From the NCBI GenBank assembly GCA_050734185.1, contig JBOHUE010000157.1, positions 7,101 to 71,100 on the forward strand: a DNA stretch of 64,000 bases, written 5' to 3'. The translations under genes were made by a program, and so were the position numbers. Below are positions 8,168-15,836 of this stretch, piece after piece; the first letter of the stretch is position 1; each line of letters starts with the position of its first letter. The notes under the pieces are model-generated. The model had not been told where the DNA came from and did not search any database. It worked only from the letters and a program-made list of their open reading frames with translations. The DNA is from JAFALX01 sp050734185. Its GTDB lineage: Bacteria > Chloroflexota > Dormibacteria > Aeolococcales > Aeolococcaceae.

Positions 8168-9204
8168 CCGGCCAGCCGGCCCGCTGCCCGCGAAGCTCCC
8201 AGGAGCGCGTCGACGACGTCGTCCCAGTTGAGTCCGTTGGCGCGCCGCCGTCCCGCCTCGCCCAGGCGGCGCGCCAGATCGCGATCCGCGTCCAGACGCG
8301 CGATCGCCTCGGCAACGTGGTCAGGGCTCCCGTCGGTCACCAGGCCGGTCACGCCGTCCTCGACCCACTCGAGGACACCGCCGGAGTCGCGAGCGGTGAT
8401 CACCGGCTTGCCGGAGAGGAACGCCTGCAGCGTCACGTAGCCGTAGTCCTCCTCGTGAGGCAGGTAGACGACGGCGAGCGCGCCGGCAAATCGAGCGATG
8501 AGATCCTCGTCGTCGAGAAAGCCGGTGATCTCCAGCCGGGGTCCAAGCCGCAGGCGCTCGGCGGCGGCGCGGATCGCGGGTTCCAGCGACCCGGGACCGG
8601 TGAGCACGCCGCGGACGCCCGAGGGACACCGCGCCAGCGCCTCGACCAGCAGCTGCGGGCGCTTGTTGCGCTCGAGGCGCATCGGGGCGAACACGTAGTC
8701 GCCAAAGGGCCCGGAGTGCAGTCGATCGGACAGGGGTGGCGGATGGTACAGGGGTGTCGAGCCGAGCCCGTTGAAACGCAGCAGCCGCTCGCTGACGACG
8801 TGCGAGGTGGTGAACACGCGCTCCGCCTCCTCGAGGGCTCGCGTGTCCCAGTCCGTCATCACCTGCTGCGCCTCGAGCGAGTCGTCGTCGGTGCCGATGT
8901 CCGACCACGACGAATCGGCCGCGTCATAGAGCGCCCGATGTTGGTGAAAGAGCCACACAACCTTGTCGGGATGCGTCGCGAAGTACGAGGGAAAGTTCGT
9001 GCAGATGACGAGGTCGGCGTCAAGTGGGAGCAGACGCCACGCAAGCGCAGCGTCAAAGATCCGCACTCTGTCCCACGCGACCGGCAGTCTGACAAGCTCC
9101 GCCTCATGCCGGGCCCTGCCGAGCGCGGTCACGAGGTTCTCCATGTGCATCTCGGCGCCACCGCGCATGAACGGCTTTTGCGCCCCGCAAACGAGAATCC
9201 GCAT
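8164..9204 (-). CDS. Family 4 glycosyltransferase
   Basis: This 346-residue GT-B enzyme begins MRILVCGAQKPFMRGGAEMH, the N-terminal strand and glycine loop of GT4. The C-terminal nucleotide-sugar domain shows FAPMRLERNKRPQLLVEAL, then YLPHEEDYGYVTLQAFLSGKPVI, where the first Glu of the usual EGFGL motif is displaced (EEDYGY). The open frame extends in-frame upstream to ATG codons at 9228 and 9231, and further. I prefer 9204 because it starts at the conserved strand and GAGAGCAGG lies just before it. The gene is the first of the leftward 9.2-3.9 kb operon and is divergent from the glycosyltransferase at 9276. Substrates are unknown. Confidence 0.82.
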   Translation of the reverse strand: MRILVCGAQKPFMRGGAEMHMENLVTALGRARHEAELVRLPVAWDRVRIFDAALAWRLLPLDADLVICTNFPSYFATHPDKVVWLFHQHRALYDAADSSWSDIGTDDDSLEAQQVMTDWDTRALEEAERVFTTSHVVSERLLRFNGLGSTPLYHPPPLSDRLHSGPFGDYVFAPMRLERNKRPQLLVEALARCPSGVRGVLTGPGSLEPAIRAAAERLRLGPRLEITGFLDDEDLIARFAGALAVVYLPHEEDYGYVTLQAFLSGKPVITARDSGGVLEWVEDGVTGLVTDGSPDHVAEAIARLDADRDLARRLGEAGRRRANGLNWDDVVDALLGASRAAGRLAG

Positions 9205-9275
9205 CCTGCTCTCTGTACTCGCGGGCATCATAGAGACTTTCCGCGTCAGCGGTGCACAATCCAGAGGAACCAGTG

Positions 9276-10517
9276 GTGAACGAATCTCGCCCCTACGGCC
9301 GCATCGGCTTCGTGGCCCCGCGGTTCGGCGAACGCGTCGTGGGCGGCGCCGAAGCCGTGCTGCGCGAGGTGGCGCAGGGCTTTGCACGCCGGGGCTGGGA
9401 TGTCGAGGTCCTCACCACCTGCGCGCGAGACCACTTCACGTGGGCAAACGAATACGCGCCGGGGACGGAGCGAGTCGGAGATCTCACGGTGCGGCGATTT
9501 CCCGCGGTGGTGTCAACCGCTCGCAGGGACCGCGCGCGCATCGAAGCGGCCATCCTCGCTGGCGACACGGTGAGCGTCGAGGACCAGCAGTGCTGGGTGA
9601 ACGACGACCTGCGAGTCCCCGAGCTGTTCCATCATCTCGTCGACCACGCTCAGGACTATCGCGCGCTCGTGTTCGCTCCGTACATGTTCTGGACGACGTT
9701 CGCGGGCGCGCAGGTGGCTCCCGAACGCAGCATCTTGATGCCCTGTCTGCACGATGAGGCCTATGCCCGGCTCGACATCTTCCAGCCGGTGTTCTCCGGA
9801 TGCGCAGGCGCGTGGTTTCTCTCCGACCCCGAGCATGCGCTCGCGCATCGTCTGTTCACCGTCCCCGGCCGCCATGAGGTCGTGGGCTCGGGCGTGCGCG
9901 TGCCTGCGACCTATCAGCCGGAACGCTTTCGCGAGCGACACGGCATCCGCGACCGCTTCGTGCTGTTCGCAGGGCGCCGCGAGGGTGGTAAGGGCTGGGA
10001 GCTGATGCTCGACGCATTCGCCCGCGCCGTGCAACGGCATTCGCTTCCCTTCTCGCTGGTGACGATGGGCACCGGCATCGTGCATCCACCGGAGTCGATC
10101 CGCGACCGGGTGATCGATCTGGGATTCCTCGACGACGAGGACCGCGACGACGCCTTCGCGGCGGCCGATGCATACATTCAGCCCTCACCGCATGAGAGCT
10201 TCTCGCGAACCATCATGGAGGCCTGGCTGGCGGGAACGCTGGTCATCGCCAACGGCGCCAGTGAGGTTGTTCGCTGGCACTGTGATCGGTCCGGAGCGGG
10301 GCTGACGTACGACGACGACGTTGAGCTCGGTCAGTGTCTCGCGTTCGCCGCAGAGTCACCGCAGAGCGCAGCGGCACTGGCCGGCCGCGGACGCGCATAC
10401 GTCCTGGCGCATTACGCGCCCGACGCGGTGTTGCAGCGGCAGGAGGACACAATCCTCAGCTGGTTTCCCGCGACCGGCTCGGTGCCGGCCCAACGGCCCG
10501 ATGAGGCGATTGCGTGA
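9276..10517 (+). CDS. Family 4 glycosyltransferase
   Basis: This 413-residue GT-B protein starts at a GTG seven bases after AGAGGA; an in-frame GTG at 9252 lacks such a site. The N-terminal half reads GRIGFVAPRFGERVVGGAEAVLRE, the acceptor-domain glycine loop. The C-terminal half has LFAGRREGGKGWELMLDAF and AYIQPSPHESFSRTIMEAWL, the Glu-containing donor-binding motif of GT4 (HESFSRTIMEA). It overlaps the next glycosyltransferase as GTGA, so the two are likely co-translated. Such tandem GT4 enzymes usually add successive sugars to one glycan. Confidence 0.85.
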   Translation: MNESRPYGRIGFVAPRFGERVVGGAEAVLREVAQGFARRGWDVEVLTTCARDHFTWANEYAPGTERVGDLTVRRFPAVVSTARRDRARIEAAILAGDTVSVEDQQCWVNDDLRVPELFHHLVDHAQDYRALVFAPYMFWTTFAGAQVAPERSILMPCLHDEAYARLDIFQPVFSGCAGAWFLSDPEHALAHRLFTVPGRHEVVGSGVRVPATYQPERFRERHGIRDRFVLFAGRREGGKGWELMLDAFARAVQRHSLPFSLVTMGTGIVHPPESIRDRVIDLGFLDDEDRDDAFAAADAYIQPSPHESFSRTIMEAWLAGTLVIANGASEVVRWHCDRSGAGLTYDDDVELGQCLAFAAESPQSAAALAGRGRAYVLAHYAPDAVLQRQEDTILSWFPATGSVPAQRPDEAIA

Positions 10518-11938
10518 CCCGCATCCTGGTCATCGCGCCATATCCGCCGGTGCGTGACGGCATTGCCGCGTACACGGTGCAGTCGGTGGCCCGCCTGCGT
10601 CACGCGGGCAATCACGTTGAGGTGCTGTCTCCGTACCCGTCCGCGGCACACCACCACCTGCCGCTCAACACCATCAACGGAGTGCTGCGGCTGATCCCGT
10701 ACGTTCGCCGTTTCGACACGGTCCTCGTGCAGTACCACCCGGACATCTTCTTCCCGCGCTCGAGCAGCGCAGCGGAACGCGAGCGCATCGCCGCGGCCCT
10801 CACGCTCGTGTGGCGCAGCGCAGCGCACGTCGAGATTCGAGTCCACGAAGCTGATTACGCGCGGGCGCATCGCGGGCCGGCGTGGCTGGCGACGCGCGCG
10901 ATGTGGCGCGCCGCGTCCCGGATAACGGTGCACACCGGCACCGAGCGGACACTGTTCCATCGAGCGTACGGCCTCCCGCTCGCACGCATCGAGGTGGAGC
11001 GTCACGGCAGCGACTTCGCCGTGCGCAGTGGCGACAGCCGTGATGACGCGCGTGCTCGGCTCGCGCTGCCGCGCGACCAGCTCATGTTTCTGTCGATCGG
11101 TTTCATCCAGCCGCACAAGGGCTTCGACCGGGCGATCCGGGCGTTCATCGCGAGTGGCGCCGCCGGATCGAGGGGGGCACGACTCGATGTCGTCGGTTCC
11201 GTGCGCGTCGAGGAACCGGCGTATGTCGCTCACCTGGAGGAGCTGCAGCGGCTCGCCGACGCGACCAGCGACGTGCATCTGCACGTGGGCTTCATCGGCG
11301 ATGAGGAGTTCGATACCTGGATCGTCGCCGCGGACGTCATCGTGCTGCCGTATCGCCACATCTGGTCATCGAGCGTGATGGAGCGCGCCGCACTGTACGG
11401 CCGGCCCGTCCTCGCCGCAAGGGTTGGCGGCCTCGCCGACCAAGCGCGGCCGAACACCACCCTGTTCGACGACGACGCCGAGCTGGCAGCCGCCATGCGG
11501 CACATCGTTGCGGAGCGCGGCGTCGCCCTCGACACGAGTCCGGCGCCGCGCATCCCCTGGCCGGACCCCGAAACGGCCACGCGCGCCATCGTCGAAGACG
11601 AGGTGCGGAGCCGCGCGGCCGCCGAGCGCCGCGCTCTGTTCCCGAGTGACCGAAACGGCGCTGCGCCGCCCACCTCCACAAACGGCACGGCCCTCACCGG
11701 CGTGAGCGCACGGCTGCGCCGGCTCCCGCCACTGCAGCTGCCCGCCCCCGAGTCACCCCGGCCCGGCGCGACTCCGCTCAAGCGGTTGATCCAGCGTCTC
11801 ACGCGCTGGCAGCTGGAGCCGATCGTGCATCAGGTCAACGAGCTGCAGCGGGTCGTCGCCAGCACACTGGAGGACCGCCCGCTCGGGGAATCGGATCAGG
11901 CGCCCGACAGCCCGCGGACGCTGGTGTCGCCCCCGTAG
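10514..11938 (+). CDS. Family 4 glycosyltransferase with a long C-terminal extension
   Basis: This 474-residue protein has a GTG start overlapping the preceding TGA. The GT-B fold is shown by TRILVIAPYPPVRDGIAAYT at the N-terminus and FLSIGFIQPHKGFDRAIRAF at the start of the donor domain. The usual EGFG motif is replaced by LPYRHIWSSSVMERAALYGR, a variant seen in some GT4 proteins. After about residue 370 there is an unusual Pro/Arg-rich tail of about 100 residues, ending in a helical stretch (RLTRWQLEPIVHQVNELQR). The last 43 bases overlap, tail to tail, the 3' end of the repeat protein on the other strand. Confidence 0.8.
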   Translation: MTRILVIAPYPPVRDGIAAYTVQSVARLRHAGNHVEVLSPYPSAAHHHLPLNTINGVLRLIPYVRRFDTVLVQYHPDIFFPRSSSAAERERIAAALTLVWRSAAHVEIRVHEADYARAHRGPAWLATRAMWRAASRITVHTGTERTLFHRAYGLPLARIEVERHGSDFAVRSGDSRDDARARLALPRDQLMFLSIGFIQPHKGFDRAIRAFIASGAAGSRGARLDVVGSVRVEEPAYVAHLEELQRLADATSDVHLHVGFIGDEEFDTWIVAADVIVLPYRHIWSSSVMERAALYGRPVLAARVGGLADQARPNTTLFDDDAELAAAMRHIVAERGVALDTSPAPRIPWPDPETATRAIVEDEVRSRAAAERRALFPSDRNGAAPPTSTNGTALTGVSARLRRLPPLQLPAPESPRPGATPLKRLIQRLTRWQLEPIVHQVNELQRVVASTLEDRPLGESDQAPDSPRTLVSPP

Positions 11939-14442
11939 TTCGGAGAGAACACCGGCGGAGCCCCCGCGAACGAGTGGAACCCGCCGTAGTAGTCAACGAC
12001 CCACCCCTGGGTGCTTGACCCCGGCACGAACACGATGCCGCGGGCGATGTCCCAGGCGGGCCAGTAGCCGGTGATCTGCTGCGGGGTGAGCTGCGGCGGC
12101 GCGCTGCCGGGCACGCCGAAGGGATGCGGCCCGCCGAGGCCGTCCATCACATAGCCGCCGGTTCCGGCCGGATCGAGGGCGAACCGGTGGGCGATGTCCC
12201 AGCCGGGCCAGTACGCGGTCACGGCGGCGTTCGCCGGGATGTCGCCGCTCACGCCGAACGCGTGCACTCCCCCGAGACCGTCCAAGACGTAGCCGCTGAC
12301 GCCATCCGACCGAAGCTGCACGTCGCGCGCGATGTTCCATCCCTGCCAGTACGCGGTCACCTGCACGCTCGGAGGCATGTCACCCGGCACGCCGAACGGA
12401 TGCAGGCCACCGAGACCGTCGAGGACGTAGCCGCTCTGGCCGTCGGGGCGCACCGCGATGCCGCGAGCGATGTCCCAGCCGGGCCAATAGGCGGTCGCGG
12501 CAACCGGCGGCGCGGTGCCGAATGGGTGCACCCCGCCGAAGGCGTCGAGCGTGTATCCGCCCGCGCCACCGGCGGCGACCGCGATGCCGCGGACGATGTC
12601 CCAGTTGGGCCATTCCGTGGCGCCGTACATCGGCGCGGACGACCCGGGATCGAGGATGCCCGTCGCTGAAACGGCGTACAAGCCCTTGAAGGGAGTGCTG
12701 TACAGCGCCGCCGACGCGATGGTCGTCGTCGCCGTGTTGGTCGAGAACCCCGCATCCTGGGTCGCAGCCCGGGTGGCCGCCTGCACGGTGAAGGCATACG
12801 AGTGCCCGGGCACGCCGTTGAAGGGCATGCTCGTCTGGTTCGTCGTGCCGTAGCGAATCCAGCCGCCCGCAGCCTGGTCCCTGACCCAGACGATGTACGA
12901 GCTGGCGGGGACGCTCGACGGGTCGAGACTCCAGGTGAGGGTGATCCCGGTCGTCGCCTGCAGCGGGGACAGCGCGCCCATCGTCGCGCTCGGCGCCATC
13001 TGACCGCTCAGCTGGGCGTTCCCGTGGAAGCCGGTCCACGATCCGGGCAAGATCTTCGTCGTTCCCGGGATGGGGAACGCCCGCACTGTCCAGGCGGTGC
13101 GCGCGCTGTTCGCCTGGCTGAGCGTGATGACGCTCACCTTGCCGGCGCCCAGGTCCGCGAACGTCGGCGCCGCGAAGCCGCCGACGTCCAGCGGCCCTGC
13201 CGTCAGCGCCACCTGTCCCGCGTTGTTGTAGGCCCGCAGCGTCGCCCCGGCGATGATCCAGACGCCGTTGCTCGAGCCACTGCCGATCGGGCCGATTGCC
13301 GGATTCGACTCCAGGCTGCCCACGCCAGGATGCGCCGGCCAGCCGGCGAGTGCGTTGCCGGTCCAGTCCCACGCGTAGAGCGAGCCGTCCTCGCTCGCCT
13401 CGACGACGTCGCGGCTCCCGTTGCCGAAGAGATCGCCGAGCGCGGGTGACGCAATGTTCATCGCCCCCGTTGACGCGGGCCAGCCGCCGAACGAGGACCC
13501 CGCACCGGTGAACCCATGCACCTGGTCGCCCGCGGGCCCGCTGTAGAGATTGCCGGTGCCCGCATAGATGGCGACGTTGTGGCCGTCGAGGTCCACAGCG
13601 GCGCTCGAGGACCAGGGAACCTGGTCGATCGTGTGGGGCCAGCCCGGGATGACGCAGTTCGATTGGTTCGCGTAGCTGTTGGCCACGCACCCGGTCGGTC
13701 GGAAGGCCCAGTACACGCCGCCCGTCGGGTACGGCTCGTACAGCGGTCCGGAGGAATCGAAGCCGACCACGATGTCGAGCTGCCCGTGATGCTCGAGGTC
13801 GACCAGCGTGGGTGTATCGAACGCCGTGTCCCAGACGTGGAGCGGAAAGCCCGACAGCACGTTGCCGTAGCGATCCCACGCCCAGAGATGCTGGTCCCAC
13901 GCAGCCGCCACCAGCTCCTTGTGGCCGTCACCAAAGAGGTCACCCACGGCGACACCACCGAACACACCGGGATTCACGCCGGGTCCAGGTGGGTCGGTGT
14001 GCTGCGGCCATCCCGGGAACACCGATCCGTCGCCGTTGAAGACATAGATGTAGCCCGCCTCGGAGGTGGCGATCACCTCGTCACGCCCGTCGCCGGTGAG
14101 GTCGGCGACTGTTGGAGTGCTGTGGATGGGGCCACCGATGTACTGGGGCCAGCCCGGGAGCACCGCGCCGGTGACGCCATCGAACGCCCACACGCTGCCG
14201 TCGGGGAAGCCGGCCACGACCTGCTTGCGCCCGTCACCGAAGAGGTCGGCGACCGTTCCTCCGCCGAACGGCTCCGACGAGATCCCCGACGGCGGGCTCG
14301 ACTTACCGGGCGCGACGTGGACGGTGGCGGACCAGCTCGCGGTCAGCGTCGGCGGCGCTGCAGGGGCCGGCGTGCTGCCACCAGCGCCGGTTGCGAACAC
14401 GTAGGCCGACAGGACTGCGGCACTCCACGAAAACGCCCCCAT
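11896..14442 (-). CDS. Secreted beta-propeller (FG-GAP/VCBS-like) protein with C-terminal WDIARG repeats
   Basis: This is an 848-residue exported protein. A short hydrophobic N-terminus (AAVLSAYVFATGAGG) suggests a signal segment. Residues about 55-470 contain FG-GAP/VCBS-like blades with DLFGDGRKQVVAGFPDGS, DLTGDGRDEVIATSEAGYIY and DLFGDGHKELVAA, the calcium-binding DxxGDG repeats of integrin-like propellers. A fibronectin-III-like domain follows (about 485-575). The rest is five copies of a ~42-residue repeat (GYVLDGLGGLHPFG...YWPGWDIARGI) shared with the CHAP protein at 15837. A surface or extracellular structural/adhesive role is inferred. The gene is divergent from the glycosyltransferase at 14580, and its 3' end overlaps the gene ending at 11938. 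Confidence 0.8.
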   Translation of the reverse strand: MGAFSWSAAVLSAYVFATGAGGSTPAPAAPPTLTASWSATVHVAPGKSSPPSGISSEPFGGGTVADLFGDGRKQVVAGFPDGSVWAFDGVTGAVLPGWPQYIGGPIHSTPTVADLTGDGRDEVIATSEAGYIYVFNGDGSVFPGWPQHTDPPGPGVNPGVFGGVAVGDLFGDGHKELVAAAWDQHLWAWDRYGNVLSGFPLHVWDTAFDTPTLVDLEHHGQLDIVVGFDSSGPLYEPYPTGGVYWAFRPTGCVANSYANQSNCVIPGWPHTIDQVPWSSSAAVDLDGHNVAIYAGTGNLYSGPAGDQVHGFTGAGSSFGGWPASTGAMNIASPALGDLFGNGSRDVVEASEDGSLYAWDWTGNALAGWPAHPGVGSLESNPAIGPIGSGSSNGVWIIAGATLRAYNNAGQVALTAGPLDVGGFAAPTFADLGAGKVSVITLSQANSARTAWTVRAFPIPGTTKILPGSWTGFHGNAQLSGQMAPSATMGALSPLQATTGITLTWSLDPSSVPASSYIVWVRDQAAGGWIRYGTTNQTSMPFNGVPGHSYAFTVQAATRAATQDAGFSTNTATTTIASAALYSTPFKGLYAVSATGILDPGSSAPMYGATEWPNWDIVRGIAVAAGGAGGYTLDAFGGVHPFGTAPPVAATAYWPGWDIARGIAVRPDGQSGYVLDGLGGLHPFGVPGDMPPSVQVTAYWQGWNIARDVQLRSDGVSGYVLDGLGGVHAFGVSGDIPANAAVTAYWPGWDIAHRFALDPAGTGGYVMDGLGGPHPFGVPGSAPPQLTPQQITGYWPAWDIARGIVFVPGSSTQGWVVDYYGGFHSFAGAPPVFSPNYGGDTSVRGLSGA
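11950..12640 (-). repeat. Five WDIARG/GGLHPFG protein repeats (coding)
   Basis: The 3' quarter of the gene encodes five imperfect units of about 42-48 codons. Each has the order RGIAxRxDGxSGYxLDGxGGxHPFG, then a variable loop, then YWPxWDIA. The loops here are longer (VPGDMPPSVQ, VSGDIPANA) than in the CHAP protein. DNA identity between units is moderate, so the repeats are old rather than recent duplications. Confidence 0.8.
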
Positions 14443-14579
14443 ACGACCCTGAGCCTATGGACCCCCTGCACCCGCCATCCGCGTCGCTACAGGCTCGTCG
14501 CAGCGCGGTCATCGATTGCGAAAGACGCCGCGGAACGCGACACGACGCGCCTGCCATGCCCACTACCATGTGATCGCAC

Positions 14580-15737
14580 ATGGCGGATACGCCCTTGCGG
14601 CTCTGCGTCGAAGCAAACGTCATCTGCGCGACACATCAAAGTGGCGTCGGCCACGCGGCCCAGGGGTTGATCACCGCGCTGGTGCGCGACACCGAAGCGC
14701 AACAGCATGTGCACGTCGTGCTGATCGTACCGCTGCGCGGTGCTGCACGACTGCAGCGCGTGGGACTCGGCTCTGTGTCGCGACTCACGATACCGCTGCC
14801 GCTCCGTGGCTACGAGCGGTGGGCGGCAGTGCCGGTGTTGCCACCACTGGACGTGTTGTTCGGCCGCGGCACATACCTCTTCACGAACTACGGCAACTGG
14901 CCGTTGCTGCGCTCGAGATCGTTGACGATCATTCACGACGTCGCATTTCTCCGCCACCCTGCGACCGTCGAGGAGCGCACCGGCGCCAGGCTGCGTCACA
15001 ACGCACGGCGATGGGCGCACCGCACGTCGATGGTGCTCGTGCCCTCGGAGTTCTCGCGCACCGAGCTGAGCGCATGCCTCGATCTCGATCCGGCGCGCAT
15101 TGCGGTGATGCCGCTCGGCGTCGACACCACGATCTTCTTCCCGCGCCGTGCCGACGAGGTGCACGCGACGCTGCGCCGCCTCGGGCTGTCTCCGGGGTAC
15201 GTGCTGTATTTCGGCAACATCGAGCCGCGCAAGAACCTGGCACGGCTTGTGCGCGCCTACGGCGCTGTCGATCGCGAGCTGCAGCAGCAGCACCCCCTGG
15301 TGCTCGCCGGCAGCACCAGCTGGAGAGCGGAGGAGATCGAGCGCGAGATCGCGAACGCGCAATCGCGCGGATACAGAGTCGAGCGGCTTCCGGGCCGCAT
15401 CAGCGACACGGATCTCCCGGCGCTGCTCAGCGGCGCGGCGATGCTGGCGCATCCGTCGCTGTACGAGGGGTTCGGACTGGTACCGCTGCAGGCGATGGCG
15501 TGCGCCACGCCGGTGCTCGTCTCCAATCGTGCAGCCATGCCCGAGGTCGCCGGCGGCGCCGGGTTGTACGTCGATCCCCTGCAGGAGGACGACATCACGC
15601 GCGGCATCGAGACGTTGTTGACCGACGCCGGCCTGCGCGCATCGCTGAGCGCCGCCGGCCGGTTACGCGCGTCCACCTTCACGTGGCAGCGCACGGCCAC
15701 CAGCTTTCTGGACGCCGTGCGGACCCTCAACACGTAG
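14580..15737 (+). CDS. Family 4 glycosyltransferase (mannosyltransferase-like)
   Basis: This 385-residue GT4 enzyme starts MADTPLRLCVEANVICATHQ. The N-domain has SGVGHAAQGLITAL. The donor domain has YVLYFGNIEPRKNLARLVRAY, typical of WbaZ/WbpY-like mannosyl- and related transferases, and HPSLYEGFGLVPLQAMACATP with the canonical EGFGL donor-binding motif. The gene is separated from the divergent repeat-protein gene by 137 bases and is followed by the CHAP protein after about 100 bases. It stands alone rather than in an overlapping operon. Donor and acceptor are unknown. Confidence 0.88.
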   Translation: MADTPLRLCVEANVICATHQSGVGHAAQGLITALVRDTEAQQHVHVVLIVPLRGAARLQRVGLGSVSRLTIPLPLRGYERWAAVPVLPPLDVLFGRGTYLFTNYGNWPLLRSRSLTIIHDVAFLRHPATVEERTGARLRHNARRWAHRTSMVLVPSEFSRTELSACLDLDPARIAVMPLGVDTTIFFPRRADEVHATLRRLGLSPGYVLYFGNIEPRKNLARLVRAYGAVDRELQQQHPLVLAGSTSWRAEEIEREIANAQSRGYRVERLPGRISDTDLPALLSGAAMLAHPSLYEGFGLVPLQAMACATPVLVSNRAAMPEVAGGAGLYVDPLQEDDITRGIETLLTDAGLRASLSAAGRLRASTFTWQRTATSFLDAVRTLNT

Positions 15738-15836
15738 CCCACCATCCGCAACGACGTTGTTACGACGCCATCATTTCGTTCAGGCGGTTCACACCGACCA
15801 TGCAACGGGCGGTATCGATAATCGCAGGAGCATGGT